Shown here: piece by piece, positions 1-8,390 of the stretch
How the letters are laid out: each line of letters begins with the position of its first letter
Numbering within the stretch: position 1 is the first letter of the stretch
Assembly: GCA_028690665.1 (NCBI GenBank)
Contig: JAQVAV010000001.1
Coordinates: forward strand, 1-64,000
DNA length: 64,000 bases
Direction of reading: 5' to 3'
From: Paludibacter sp.
Lineage (GTDB): Bacteria; Bacteroidota; Bacteroidia; Bacteroidales; Paludibacteraceae
Notes under the pieces: model-generated
Seen by the model: the letters and a program-made list of their open reading frames with translations, nothing else
Databases searched by the model: none
What the model was told of the DNA's origin: nothing
Position numbers and translations under genes: made by a program

Positions 1-104
1 GCCTTGAAAACTGGATAGCTTTCAAGTATTAAATACCATTCGTTATGATATTCGGATTTGCGGAGCTTTGCAGTACATTTGGTTTTTGCGAGTTTCTTTT
101 TCAT
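1..104 (-). CDS. Tyrosine recombinase (integrase), N-terminal part, runs off the window
   Basis: A minus-strand reading frame opens with ATG at 104 and stays open to the window edge, giving 34 complete codons. The start (MKKKLAKTKCTAKLRKSEY, then an NEWY segment) resembles, from memory, the N-terminal arm-binding region of Bacteroidota site-specific integrases of the phage/conjugative-element type. The catalytic domain is outside the window, so activity cannot be judged. It starts 9 nt after the stop of the double-HTH gene, as expected for an excisionase-like/integrase operon. Inference: this is one end of an integrative element. Confidence 0.6.
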   Translation of the reverse strand, partial: MKKKLAKTKCTAKLRKSEYHNEWYLILESYPVFK

Positions 105-113
105 GGCTCAGTA

Positions 114-671
114 TTATTTATGGTTGAATAGCCGGTCGATTTCTAATTTGGGGACATAAACGAATTTACCAATTTGCTTTTTGGGAATACTGCATTTTCG
201 AATGGTCTTTTGGACTGTGGAGGCTGATATTCCAAACTTCTCTGTTATCTCGCCAATCGTGTAGCACTCACTTGGGTCATAATTGAGTTTTGTTTGTTCT
301 ATTAGTGGTTGAGTAGATTGAATGATTTCGACCTTTGGAAACATGGCTTCTATGTGGACCCGACTAATGCGGGTTAACCGCTCCCCAAGATTTACGGCTG
401 GAATATTGCCTTTCTTGATTTGTCGGTAAATGGTATCCCTGGATATTCCAAACAGAACTACTGCTTCCTGAATTGAAATGTAAGGGCGGTCTGCTGGAAT
501 TTGATTGGCTAACTGTTCGCGTTTTTCTTCTTCCTTTTCAAGGGCTTTCTTTTTACGTGTGGCTGCTTCAGAACATTTCTCGCAACAGTACTTCGAGTAG
601 ACAGTTTTGGCGTTAAATTGCTTACCGCAATTTTCGCAATTTCTTTGGAGGATAAACTTGCTAACTGGCAT
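114..671 (-). CDS. Excisionase-like DNA-binding protein, Cys cluster plus two HTH_17 domains
   Basis: Likely DNA-binding accessory protein of the adjacent integrase. The frame extends to a GTG at 722, but the ATG at 671 gives a more natural start (MPVSKFILQRN) and 185 residues. A treble-clef-like Cys cluster comes first (CENCGKQF followed by YCCEKC), then a charged linker, then two MerR/HTH_17-type helix-turn-helix domains: PYISIQEAVVLFGISRDTIY and CYTIGEITEKFGISASTVQ. Two HTH_17 units in one protein next to a tyrosine recombinase is an arrangement seen in Bacteroidota mobile elements. Regulation of element excision is inference. It probably shares the promoter at 758-788 with the integrase. 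Confidence 0.7.
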   Translation of the reverse strand: MPVSKFILQRNCENCGKQFNAKTVYSKYCCEKCSEAATRKKKALEKEEEKREQLANQIPADRPYISIQEAVVLFGISRDTIYRQIKKGNIPAVNLGERLTRISRVHIEAMFPKVEIIQSTQPLIEQTKLNYDPSECYTIGEITEKFGISASTVQKTIRKCSIPKKQIGKFVYVPKLEIDRLFNHK

Positions 672-757
672 AATACACGTTTTAAATATGGGTAAGTATG
701 TATAAGTATTTATAAGTCGCACTTTCCTGCTAATTAAGTCGCGTTACAAATATGTTG

Positions 758-788
758 CAAATATAAGAAAAATAATCGAATATAACAA
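758..788 (-). promoter_or_regulatory. Bacteroidota-type promoter for the HTH-integrase operon
   Basis: On the minus strand a TTG (788-786) is followed after 20 nt by TATATTTG (765-758), matching the Bacteroidota consensus TTG-N19-21-TAnnTTTG. It lies upstream of the HTH gene. Its position places the border with the dnaK region between about 789 and 811. Confidence 0.6.
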
Positions 789-800
789 TAGATAAGCAAA

Positions 801-846
801 GAATAAAATAAAAAAATCGCTGTAAACTAAGCGTTTACAGCGATTT
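801..846 (-). terminator. Rho-independent terminator of dnaK
   Basis: A perfect 14-bp inverted repeat (814-827 and 833-846) with a 5-nt loop lies about 30 nt past the dnaK stop. Read on the minus strand it is followed by a T-rich tract (813 down to 801). Confidence 0.9.
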
Positions 847-877
847 CTGTTTGGATATATACCCTTGTTTTTGGGGT

Positions 878-2800
878 TTACTTTACTTCTTCAAAATCCA
901 CATCGGTCACATCGCCCTGTTGGTTATTATTGCCACCCTGACTTTGTTCTTGTCCACCAAAATCCTGTGGTCCGGCCTGTTGTCCGCCTTGTGCATTTTG
1001 TGCATTATACATTTCCTGACTTGCAGCCTGGAATACAGTATTCAGTTCATTCGTTGCTGCATCAATACCTGCAACATCCTGAGCTTTATGAGCTTCTTTC
1101 AGTTTTGCAAGAGCAGCTTCAATCGGAGCCTTTTTATCTGCAGGAATCTTATCTCCAATTTCAGAAAGCTGTTTTTCTGTCTGGAAAATCAAAGAATCTG
1201 CATGATTCAATTTATCGATTTTTTCTTTTTCCTTAGCATCGGCATCAGCATTAGCTGCAGCTTCATCTTTCATACGTTTGATTTCGGCATCACTCAAACC
1301 AGAAGAAGCTTCAATACGGATATTCTGTTGTTTGCCAGTTGCTTTATCTTTCGCAGACACATTCAGGATACCGTTGGCATCAATATCAAAGGTAACTTCA
1401 ATTTGAGGCTCACCACGACGAGCCGGCATAATTCCATCCAAATGGAAACGTCCCAAAGATTTATTCTGGTTGGCCATCGGACGTTCACCCTGAATAACAT
1501 GAATTTCTACAGAAGGCTGATTATCAGCAGCGGTTGTAAATGTTTCCGATTTTTTAGTAGGGATAGTAGTGTTTGATTCAATCAGTTTTGTCATAACACC
1601 ACCCATAGTTTCGATACCCAACGAAAGCGGAGTAACATCAAGCAACAATACATCTTTTACATCACCACTCAACACACCACCCTGAATAGCGGCACCCACA
1701 GCTACCACTTCATCCGGATTAACACCTTTTGAAGGAGTTTTTCCGAAGAATTTTTCAACAGCCTGCTGAATAGCAGGAATACGTGTTGAACCTCCAACTA
1801 AGATAACTTCGTTGATATCATTAATTGTCAGACCTGCATTTTGCAATGCCGAACGACAAGGATCAATTGTCCGTTGGATCAAATCATCAATCAATTGTTC
1901 AAATTTTGCACGGGTCAAAGTACGCACCAAGTGACGTGGAACGCCATCCACCGGCATAATATACGGCAAATTAATTTCTGAAGAAGTGGTGTTCGAAAGT
2001 TCTATTTTTGCTTTTTCAGCAGCTTCTTTCAAACGTTGCAATGCCATCGGGTCTTTACTTAAATCAACGCCGCTGTTTTCATTTTTGAATTCCTGTACCA
2101 ACCAGTCAATAATTCTGTGGTCGAAGTCATCACCACCCAAGTGAGTATCACCATCGGTCGATTTTACTTCAAATACGCCATCGCCAAGTTCAAGTACAGA
2201 CACATCATGAGTTCCTCCGCCACAGTCAAACACAACGATTTTCATGTCTTTATTGGTCTTATCCAATCCGTAAGCCAAAGCGGCGGCCGTAGGTTCGTTA
2301 ATAATACGGCGAACATTCAGACCTGCAATTTCTCCGGCTTCTTTGGTAGCCTGACGTTGAGAATCGTTAAAGTAAGCAGGCACGGTAATTACCGCATCAG
2401 TTACTTCCTGTCCAAGATATTCTTCAGCTGTTTTTTTCATTTTTTGAAGAATGATAGCCGAGATTTCCTGTGGAGTATACATACGTCCGTCAATATCTAC
2501 ACGCGGAGTGTTATTATCGCCACGTACTACTTTATAAGGTACACGTGCTATTTCCTTGCTAAGACGATCGTAAGTTTCGCCCATGAAACGTTTGATAGAG
2601 AACACTGTTTTTAAAGGGTTTGTAATGGCTTGACGTTTAGCAGGATCACCCACCTTACGTTCGCCTCCATCCACAAAACCAACTACAGAAGGAGTTGTAC
2701 GTTTACCTTCACTGTTGGCAATTACGATTGGTTCGTTACCTTCCATTACAGAAACACACGAGTTGGTGGTTCCTAAGTCAATTCCAATAATTTTTCCCAT
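878..2800 (-). CDS. dnaK: Molecular chaperone DnaK (Hsp70)
   Basis: ATP-dependent cytosolic chaperone working with DnaJ and GrpE. It is 640 residues, normal for the family. The nucleotide-binding domain spans about 1-385 and starts with [10 protein letters not shown]. The substrate-binding domain (about 390-505) contains [14 protein letters not shown]. It is followed by a helical lid and a Q/G-rich tail ending in DVDFEEVK. Oddity: the phosphate-2 loop reads [10 protein letters not shown] (192-201), where DLGGGTFDxS is usual, so residues 193 and 198 deviate while the Thr (197) and Asp (199) are kept. It is transcribed alone with a strong terminator at 801-846; dnaJ and grpE are not adjacent. 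I saw no CIRCE element upstream. Confidence 0.97.
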   Translation of the reverse strand: MGKIIGIDLGTTNSCVSVMEGNEPIVIANSEGKRTTPSVVGFVDGGERKVGDPAKRQAITNPLKTVFSIKRFMGETYDRLSKEIARVPYKVVRGDNNTPRVDIDGRMYTPQEISAIILQKMKKTAEEYLGQEVTDAVITVPAYFNDSQRQATKEAGEIAGLNVRRIINEPTAAALAYGLDKTNKDMKIVVFDCGGGTHDVSVLELGDGVFEVKSTDGDTHLGGDDFDHRIIDWLVQEFKNENSGVDLSKDPMALQRLKEAAEKAKIELSNTTSSEINLPYIMPVDGVPRHLVRTLTRAKFEQLIDDLIQRTIDPCRSALQNAGLTINDINEVILVGGSTRIPAIQQAVEKFFGKTPSKGVNPDEVVAVGAAIQGGVLSGDVKDVLLLDVTPLSLGIETMGGVMTKLIESNTTIPTKKSETFTTAADNQPSVEIHVIQGERPMANQNKSLGRFHLDGIMPARRGEPQIEVTFDIDANGILNVSAKDKATGKQQNIRIEASSGLSDAEIKRMKDEAAANADADAKEKEKIDKLNHADSLIFQTEKQLSEIGDKIPADKKAPIEAALAKLKEAHKAQDVAGIDAATNELNTVFQAASQEMYNAQNAQGGQQAGPQDFGGQEQSQGGNNNQQGDVTDVDFEEVK

Positions 2801-2963
2801 AATGATTAATTTCGTTTAATATGTTTTGTTTTATTTTTTTCGTTTTTTAATACGCCTGCCATTTCACAAAGGCTGTGCCAACAGACAAGTGATTTAAAAA
2901 GCGTGAAAATTGTCATATATTTAACATTTTATATTTTAATATGTGGAATTTTTACTGACAAAT

Positions 2964-2995
2964 TTGCAGTTGTATGTGCCAAACAACTAAATTTG
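2964..2995 (+). promoter_or_regulatory. Bacteroidota-type promoter for folK
   Basis: TTG (2964-2966), 21 nt, then TAAATTTG (2988-2995). It ends 20 nt before the folK start codon. Confidence 0.6.
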
Positions 2996-3015
2996 CACTA
3001 TAAAAAGAAAATTAC

Positions 3016-3465
3016 ATGACAAAGGTATATCTCGGATTGGGGACAAATCTTGGAAAAAAAAAACAAAATTTAATTCGGGCAATTTCTCTACTCGAAAAAC
3101 AAGCGGGGAGAATAATATCTGTGTCCGACTTTATAGAATCAGCCCCATGGGGCTTTGAATCAGGGAATTATTTCATTAATGCAGTAATTGAAATAGAAAC
3201 CAATTTATTACCTTTGGACTTATTAAAGAGTAGTCAGAGCATTGAAAAGCAGCTTGGCCGGACAGCAAAAAGTACCAACGGTTACGCTGACAGAATTATT
3301 GATATTGATATACTTTTGTATGGAGACAAAGTTATTGACCTGCCGGAATTAAAAATCCCGCATCCGCTGATTGCGGAACGGGATTTCGTATTAAAACCTT
3401 TATTACAAATAGCTCCCGGAATACTTAATCCTGCAACCGGGAAACCATATATAAATCATTTCTGA
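3016..3465 (+). CDS. folK: 2-amino-4-hydroxy-6-hydroxymethyldihydropteridine pyrophosphokinase
   Basis: Folate biosynthesis enzyme that transfers pyrophosphate from ATP to 6-hydroxymethyl-7,8-dihydropterin. It is 149 residues, typical of a single-domain HPPK. The start VYLGLGTNLGKKKQN matches the family N-terminus. The signature around residues 92-101 (DRIIDIDILL) carries the metal-binding Asp pair, followed by IPHPLIAERDFVL. Cytosolic. It has its own promoter and converges on the DUF2007-type gene, with only 6 nt between the stop codons. Confidence 0.95.
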   Translation: MTKVYLGLGTNLGKKKQNLIRAISLLEKQAGRIISVSDFIESAPWGFESGNYFINAVIEIETNLLPLDLLKSSQSIEKQLGRTAKSTNGYADRIIDIDILLYGDKVIDLPELKIPHPLIAERDFVLKPLLQIAPGILNPATGKPYINHF

Positions 3466-3471
3466 TTGCCT

Positions 3472-3708
3472 TTACGCCGTTGCAATAGAGTCTTTGTAAT
3501 CTTTCAGTACCTGCATAGCTTTTTCGTAATCTTTTTCAAAGACATTAATACAAAGCCCTTCGTTTATTTCACCAAACATAGGCATGAGCTCCACAGAACC
3601 TTTATTGTTTATGGAACATTCAATATTATTCTCTTTGAGTAATTCCTGATCGAAAAGCGCTTCAACCATGGACTCGTAATTCTTTAAAGTTTTAAACTTG
3701 TCTTCCAT
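3472..3708 (-). CDS. DUF2007-type small protein (putative signal-transducing domain)
   Basis: A 78-residue soluble protein. The pattern of a short linker, helix (YESMVEALFDQELLKENNIE), beta strands and a final helix (EKDYEKAMQVLKDYKD) fits the DUF2007/putative signal transducing protein family common in Bacteroidota. No catalytic residues are recognisable and the function is unknown. It is a single gene with a TACTTTTG promoter box upstream on the minus strand. Confidence 0.7.
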   Translation of the reverse strand: MEDKFKTLKNYESMVEALFDQELLKENNIECSINNKGSVELMPMFGEINEGLCINVFEKDYEKAMQVLKDYKDSIATA

Positions 3709-3761
3709 AATACTTAATTTTAGAGGTTCATTACTAATTGCTATCTTTTAATTATTAAACG

Positions 3762-3769
3762 CAAAAGTA
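3762..3769 (-). promoter_or_regulatory. -7 box (TACTTTTG) for the DUF2007-type gene
   Basis: CAAAAGTA on the plus strand equals TACTTTTG on the minus strand, 53 nt upstream of the start codon at 3708. I saw no convincing -33 TTG. Confidence 0.45.
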
Positions 3770-3878
3770 AAAATAAAAGTTCTTAATATCAGACTTAAAA
3801 AACAGACAAATAATAGACAGTAAAAAGTTTTGTTTCCAGTTCCAGTTATTTTGACATAACTTTTTTTGATATTTTTGT

Positions 3879-3886
3879 TACTTTTG
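3879..3886 (+). promoter_or_regulatory. -7 box (TACTTTTG) for the DUF5063-exonuclease operon
   Basis: TACTTTTG 21 nt upstream of the ATG at 3908. A TTGACA lies at 3851-3856, but its 25-nt spacing is longer than usual. Confidence 0.5.
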
Positions 3887-3907
3887 CATTTGCTTGAATA
3901 AAAATAT

Positions 3908-4543
3908 ATGATAAGCGAAAAATTACCTGATCACATAGTCTATAGTCAACCGGTTGTCGAATTTGTTACTGTTGCTGCTGAAACATGTTTGTTTCTGGAA
4001 AAAACAACAGAGCAAACCCGGTCTGAATTTGTATCTAAAGCGGTAAAAATATTACCTCTTTTATATTTAAAAGCGGCAGTACTTGAAATTCCAGCACCTG
4101 TTTTCGATAGTGTCGTCGAACGTTTTGTTACAGAAGAGGATTACCTTTTTGTAAAAGAACAGCTTGAACAATTGTTGGGAGCCGATGATTCTTATCTTGA
4201 AGTTTTCCATCCGGATATGGCTTTGAGCGACACTCCGATTGCCGCATTCGTATCTGAATCATTAGCCGATGTTTATCAGGAAATTAAAGATTTTGCCGCC
4301 AATTACCAAACCATGGACACGGATGTAATGAACGATGCTTTGGTAATGTGCCTGAATGCTTTTGGTGAACACTGGGGACAAAAAGCATTAAGTGCTTTAC
4401 GGGCACTGCATGCCGTTCGCCATGGCGATAATTTTAACAAAGAAGATCAGGAAGATGCGCCTGCTCAGAAAATAGACAGAAATTCATTTTTTGGATTTCT
4501 GAAAGATGAGAATGAAGATGATTTAACCTCAAAATTACTTTAG
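3908..4543 (+). CDS. DUF5063 domain-containing protein
   Basis: A 211-residue acidic, mainly helical cytosolic protein (for example VEFVTVAAETCLFLEKT, ALSALRALHAVRH) ending in an acidic tail (DENEDDLTSKLL). It matches the Bacteroidota DUF5063 family, whose function is unknown. It is followed 38 nt later by an RNase D-like exonuclease; from memory this pairing is common in Bacteroidales and suggests a shared role in nucleic acid metabolism, which is inference. No catalytic motif is visible. Confidence 0.8.
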   Translation: MISEKLPDHIVYSQPVVEFVTVAAETCLFLEKTTEQTRSEFVSKAVKILPLLYLKAAVLEIPAPVFDSVVERFVTEEDYLFVKEQLEQLLGADDSYLEVFHPDMALSDTPIAAFVSESLADVYQEIKDFAANYQTMDTDVMNDALVMCLNAFGEHWGQKALSALRALHAVRHGDNFNKEDQEDAPAQKIDRNSFFGFLKDENEDDLTSKLL

Positions 4544-4581
4544 TATTCCGGTCTGCCTGAAGTCTTCCGGGGAATTGATAT

Positions 4582-5259
4582 ATGTTCAAATCTAAAATTA
4601 CAAAAGAAGAAGTAAATCAAATGCCGATAGTGGCTTTCGATGGAAAAATCACAATTATTGATGCTGTTTCGAAAGTGGTACCGGCAATTGAGATACTCAG
4701 ACAGAGTAATTTTGTAGGAATTGATACCGAAACAAAACCATCATTCACCCGTGGTTTACACCATAAAGTTTCGTTGGTACAGATTTCAACACTTGAAAGC
4801 TGTTTTCTATTCCGGTTAAACAAAATTCCCTTTCCTGCAGAACTTGCCGATTTTTTAGCCAATGAAAAAGTAAAAAAAATAGGATTGGCTTTACGCGATG
4901 ACTTTAACGGGCTGATAAAACAAAGGCCTTTTGTTCCTGCCAATTTTGTGGACATTCAGTCTATTGTGCATAGCTACGGGATTTTGGAAATGGGACTGCA
5001 AAAAATATTTGCTATCATTTTCGGACGAAAAATATCTAAATCACAAAGACTTACCAATTGGGAAAACGAAGAACTGACGGAACAACAGCAGATTTATGCA
5101 GCCACAGATGCTTGGGCCAGTTTGCTAATTTATGCCCAGTTGCAGAAAGAAAAAAAACTTACCAAAAAACAAGTTGAGAAATTGCTGGCCGAAGCTGCCG
5201 CCGAACAAGCCTCATTAAATGAAGCCCGCAACGCACAGTCTCAAAACAAAACCGCTTAA
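4582..5259 (+). CDS. RNase D-like 3'-5' exonuclease (DEDDy)
   Basis: A 225-residue protein with a DnaQ/RNase D-type exonuclease fold. Exo I is GIDTETKPSF (catalytic D and E about residues 48 and 50), Exo II is IGLALRDDFNGL, and Exo III is YAATDAWASLLIY, with the Tyr and Asp of the DEDDy class. There is no HRDC domain, unlike full-length RNase D, so it is a short exonuclease domain with a Lys/Glu/Ala-rich tail. Substrate (RNA or DNA) is unknown. Its stop codon lies one base before the ATG of the methyltransferase, implying translational coupling. Confidence 0.85.
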   Translation: MFKSKITKEEVNQMPIVAFDGKITIIDAVSKVVPAIEILRQSNFVGIDTETKPSFTRGLHHKVSLVQISTLESCFLFRLNKIPFPAELADFLANEKVKKIGLALRDDFNGLIKQRPFVPANFVDIQSIVHSYGILEMGLQKIFAIIFGRKISKSQRLTNWENEELTEQQQIYAATDAWASLLIYAQLQKEKKLTKKQVEKLLAEAAAEQASLNEARNAQSQNKTA

Positions 5260-5260
5260 A

Positions 5261-6436
5261 ATGACTACAATAATATTGAAGCCGAAAAAAGAGGAAAGCC
5301 TCCTCCGATTTCATCCATGGGTATTTTCCGGAGCTATCCAACGAATTGAAGGTAAGCCTGCTGAAGGAGATTTAGTTGAAGTTTTTGACTGTTCACGACA
5401 CTTTTTAGCGTTGGGACATTATCAGGTTGGAAGTATTGCCGTCAGAATAGTCAGTTTTGAGCAACAGCCGATAGACCGCAAATTCTGGCAAAGCCGTATT
5501 GAACAGGCTTATTTAATGCGTAAAGCTATCGGTCTGATAAGCGAAACAAACAACACTTACCGTCTTGTGCATGGCGAAGGTGATTCGTTACCGGGATTAA
5601 TTATAGACGTTTATGATGACACAGCTGTTATGCAGGCGCATTCGGTGGGAATGCACGAAATTCGTCATATTTTGGCTGAGATTATTATTGAAGTGGTACC
5701 GGAAATAAAGAATGTATATTATAAATCCGAATCGACATTGCCGTTCAAAGCACCGATTGATCCGGAGGATGGGTACCTGATAGGAACCGACACTCAAAAA
5801 TATATTGCATTAGAAAACGGACTAAAATTCCATGTAGATTGGCTACACGGACAAAAAACCGGATTTTTTGTAGACCAGCGTGAAAACCGCTCATTGCTCG
5901 AACGTTATGCAAAAGGGAAATCGGTTCTGAACATGTTTTGTTATACTGGAGGTTTTTCTGTTTATGCTATGCGGGGCGGAGCTAAGCTTGTCCACTCAGT
6001 AGACAGTTCAGCAAAAGCGATTGACTTAACAGACAAAAACATAGAGCTCAATTTTCCAGGAGACAGCAGACATGCATCTTATGGCGAAGATGCTTTCAAA
6101 TATCTGAATGCCAATGAGCAGAAATACGATCTGATTATTCTTGACCCACCTGCATTTGCCAAGCACCGAGATGCTTTGCGCAATGCATTAAAAGGCTACA
6201 AGCGTTTGAATGTAAAAGGATTTGAGTCGATAAAGCCTGGTGGTATTATGTTTACATTTTCCTGCTCACAGGTGGTAACAAAAGAACAATTCAGGTTAGC
6301 AGTTTTTAGTGCAGCAGCTGAAAGTGGCCGAAATGTCCGTATTCTGCATCAACTTTCACAACCAGCCGATCACCCGATTAACATTTACCACCCAGAAGGC
6401 GAGTATTTGAAGGGATTAGTACTTTGGGTAGAATAG
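5261..6436 (+). CDS. Class I SAM-dependent rRNA methyltransferase, RlmI type
   Basis: I place the start at the ATG at 5261, one base after the preceding stop, rather than the in-frame ATG at 5219 inside the exonuclease gene; this gives 391 residues. An N-terminal PUA domain (about 1-75, RFHPWVFSGAI) precedes a Rossmann methyltransferase domain with FVDQRENR, the SAM-binding NMFCYTGGFSVYAMRGGA, and ILDPPAFAK (the DPPAF motif of the RlmI/RsmI group). Members methylate 23S rRNA cytosine at C5; the exact site here is inferred from family only. Probably the third gene of an operon starting at 3908. Confidence 0.88.
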   Translation: MTTIILKPKKEESLLRFHPWVFSGAIQRIEGKPAEGDLVEVFDCSRHFLALGHYQVGSIAVRIVSFEQQPIDRKFWQSRIEQAYLMRKAIGLISETNNTYRLVHGEGDSLPGLIIDVYDDTAVMQAHSVGMHEIRHILAEIIIEVVPEIKNVYYKSESTLPFKAPIDPEDGYLIGTDTQKYIALENGLKFHVDWLHGQKTGFFVDQRENRSLLERYAKGKSVLNMFCYTGGFSVYAMRGGAKLVHSVDSSAKAIDLTDKNIELNFPGDSRHASYGEDAFKYLNANEQKYDLIILDPPAFAKHRDALRNALKGYKRLNVKGFESIKPGGIMFTFSCSQVVTKEQFRLAVFSAAAESGRNVRILHQLSQPADHPINIYHPEGEYLKGLVLWVE

Positions 6437-6528
6437 CTGAATGAATGTACTATCCTTAGTTTTATAACTCTGACAGGTGATGAAAATTGTAATAATAACA
6501 AATAATTGTAGATTTTTTACATAAGTAC

Positions 6529-6558
6529 TTGTTTTTTTATTTTCTATCGCTATATTTG
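6529..6558 (+). promoter_or_regulatory. Consensus Bacteroidota promoter for the sigma factor gene
   Basis: TTG (6529-6531), 19 nt, TATATTTG (6551-6558): an exact match to the TTG-N19-TAnnTTTG consensus. The transcript would have a leader of about 80 nt before the ATG at 6643. Confidence 0.7.
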
Positions 6559-6642
6559 CAGTAGAAATAAATAATTATTAACCCTCAAAATTATACGTGC
6601 CTATTGCCATAAAATTACTCTGAACCATAAAATTTAGACGTA

Positions 6643-7236
6643 ATGAAAACTCTGAATCAATTAACCGATGATGAATTGGTAAAATTGTATGAAACTGGCA
6701 ATAATGGTGCATTTGAAATTCTCCTCACCCGTTATAAATCCAAAGTTTATTCGTACATATTCCTTATTGTACGTAATAAAGAACTGACGGAAGATATATT
6801 TCAGGACACTTTTATTAAAGCTATTGCAACCATACAACAAGGCCGTTATGTTGAATCCGGAAAATTTATCGGCTGGGTAAACCGCATAGCCCACAATCTT
6901 ATTATTGATTACTTCCGACGCGAAAAAAACGAAAATACTTTTTCGGCAGATGGTATGGAATACGACATTGTAAACAATGCAAAGTTGTCGGAAAAAAGCA
7001 TCGAAGATACCATCTCTAATGAACAAGTACTGACAGATGTTGTCAAGTTAATTGATTATCTTCCTGAATCGCAACGGGAAGTGGTCAAAATGCGTTTTTT
7101 CGAAGACCTCAGCTTTAAAGAAATTGCTGAAAAAACAAATGTAAGCATCAATACTGCTTTGGGAAGAATGCGCTACGCATTACTAAATATGCGTAGAGTT
7201 GCTGAAGAAAAAGATGTTTATCTTCAAATAAAATAG
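6643..7236 (+). CDS. RNA polymerase sigma-70 family factor (ECF-like)
   Basis: A 197-residue two-domain sigma factor. Region 2 (about 22-90) includes YIFLIVRNKELTEDIFQDTF and WVNRIAHNLIIDYFRR; region 4 (about 134-188) includes LPESQREVVKMRFFEDLSF and IAEKTNVSINTALGRMRYAL. There is no adjacent anti-sigma gene or SusC/SusD pair, so it is not a typical PUL-linked ECF system. It is expressed from a consensus vegetative promoter and followed by a 61-residue protein that may be co-transcribed up to the terminator at 7499-7539. Target genes cannot be seen. Confidence 0.9.
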   Translation: MKTLNQLTDDELVKLYETGNNGAFEILLTRYKSKVYSYIFLIVRNKELTEDIFQDTFIKAIATIQQGRYVESGKFIGWVNRIAHNLIIDYFRREKNENTFSADGMEYDIVNNAKLSEKSIEDTISNEQVLTDVVKLIDYLPESQREVVKMRFFEDLSFKEIAEKTNVSINTALGRMRYALLNMRRVAEEKDVYLQIK

Positions 7237-7319
7237 ATAGCGAATAAAAAAAATTAGAAATTATATAATTTTTTGAATATGGCTACGTTTATTTATAAAA
7301 CCAATATAAAAAACGATAA

Positions 7320-7505
7320 ATGCCTATGCAAAAAACTACTACTCCACTCCCAAAAACTGATTTAAAAGAAACAAAAAAGTCTCCGTTTGAGGTAAATGAT
7401 ATGCAACCATCGGAGAATTCCATAAACAAAATCTTACAATTTGCAGCTACCTACAGAGCTCAAAAGATTTCAAAAAATCAGTACGTTGACATGTTTTTAA
7501 ACTGA
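7320..7505 (+). CDS. Small 61-residue protein downstream of the sigma factor
   Basis: A short, basic, Thr/Lys/Pro-rich N-terminus leads into a likely helical C-terminal part (ENSINKILQFAATYRAQKIS) ending in YVDMFLN. No signal peptide or membrane segment. Small proteins with a similar C-terminus are, to my recollection, found after sigma genes in other Bacteroidales, but I cannot verify this. The stop codon lies inside the left arm of the terminator hairpin. An alternative ATG is two codons downstream at 7326. Function unknown. Confidence 0.6.
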   Translation: MPMQKTTTPLPKTDLKETKKSPFEVNDMQPSENSINKILQFAATYRAQKISKNQYVDMFLN

Positions 7506-7539
7506 AAAAGACTTTCATAATGAAAGTCTTTTTCAGTTT
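7499..7539 (+). terminator. Rho-independent terminator, sigma factor operon
   Basis: A perfect 19-bp inverted repeat (7499-7517 and 7521-7539) with a 3-nt loop and a run of T in the right arm. The left arm contains the TGA stop of the preceding gene. Confidence 0.9.
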
Positions 7540-7607
7540 AATTTACCTTACAGCAATTCATTTCACATATCAATCAGGCAAATTGAATCTTTATCACTCT
7601 CTTATTT

Positions 7608-7781
7608 TTAATTGATATTTATTTGTATCGATGTACTGTCACTTTTTATAGTATCATCTTCATACAACTCTTGTTTTTCGCGAATTTGATTGACTACACG
7701 TTTCATACGTAAGTTCGTGTAAGTCAGCATAATTATTACTACAATAAATCCGCCCAATAATATTTTATTACTTGTTTTCAT
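7608..7781 (-). CDS. Small 57-residue single-span membrane protein
   Basis: An ORF starting with ATG at 7781 and ending with TAA at 7608. The N-terminus is basic (MKTSNK), then a hydrophobic segment (ILLGGFIVVIIMLTYT, about 7-22), a basic stop-transfer region (LRMKRVVNQIREK) and a polar acidic tail. It begins 12 nt after the stop of the 73-residue membrane protein, so it probably belongs to the ABC/GntR operon. Function unknown. Confidence 0.55.
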   Translation of the reverse strand: MKTSNKILLGGFIVVIIMLTYTNLRMKRVVNQIREKQELYEDDTIKSDSTSIQININ

Positions 7782-7793
7782 CCTAATTTGATT

Positions 7794-8015
7794 TTAGTTA
7801 TTTAACAATAGACGACTTATTCCATACTTGACTGCCGTCTTAGCTATTTGATAAACAGATGCCCTGACAGTGTATTTTTCAGCAACCTGTTCATTCTCAG
7901 TATAAACATGAACTTTTTTTACAGTCATATTTTTCAACTCGGCATTATAAACCAATGTAAGTCCCATAATACAAATTACAGCTAATGCTTTCGCATATCG
8001 TTTATTCTGTTTCAT
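7794..8015 (-). CDS. Small 73-residue membrane or secreted protein
   Basis: N-terminal basic residues (MKQNKRYAK) precede a hydrophobic helix (ALAVICIMGLTLVYNA, about 10-25), then a polar domain with a predicted strand (KKVHVYTENE) and helix (VYQIAKTAVKYGISRLL). It overlaps the 3' end of the GntR gene by 14 nt, which implies translational coupling. No family recognised. Confidence 0.6.
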   Translation of the reverse strand: MKQNKRYAKALAVICIMGLTLVYNAELKNMTVKKVHVYTENEQVAEKYTVRASVYQIAKTAVKYGISRLLLNN

Positions 8016-8388
8016 AAGCCGTTCTATTTTTATCTAAAAATATCTCATATTGTTTTTTGATATCTTCTATGCTTATGTTGAGTATGGTTATATTTTTAAA
8101 AAAATGTGGCAACTCCTGTTCGGTAAAATACTTTTTACGATATTCAAGAATTTTTACTTTAGCATCAATCGCCACAAAATAGCCAACTCCACGTTTGTTG
8201 AAAATAATATCCAATGACTGTAAAAAATCAAAAGTTCGCATTACGGTATTGGGATTCACCTGCAACGCCACGCCCAATTCCCTGACAGATAATATGCGGT
8301 CTCCTTCTTTCCAGTGGCCGAGTAATATCTGTTCTCCGATATAATCGCCAATTTGCAGGTATATGGCTTGAGATTCTTTAAAATCCAT
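8002..8388 (-). CDS. GntR family transcriptional regulator, YtrA type
   Basis: A 128-residue protein with an N-terminal winged HTH (about 5-72; IYLQIGDYIGEQILLGHWKE, LSVRELGVALQVNPNTVMR) and only a short helical C-terminus, as in the YtrA subfamily, which lacks a large effector domain. Family members usually repress an ABC transporter operon; here the ATPase and membrane genes are directly upstream in the same transcription unit, so autoregulation is likely. The start codon follows the membrane gene by 2 nt. Confidence 0.88.
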   Translation of the reverse strand: MDFKESQAIYLQIGDYIGEQILLGHWKEGDRILSVRELGVALQVNPNTVMRTFDFLQSLDIIFNKRGVGYFVAIDAKVKILEYRKKYFTEQELPHFFKNITILNISIEDIKKQYEIFLDKNRTAYETE

Positions 8389-8390
8389 AG

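Noticed and set aside
851-1576. Long plus-strand frame (241 codons) opposite dnaK
   Set aside because: Antisense shadow of the strongly conserved dnaK gene; its residues are unlike any family and it would have to be read through the dnaK terminator hairpin.
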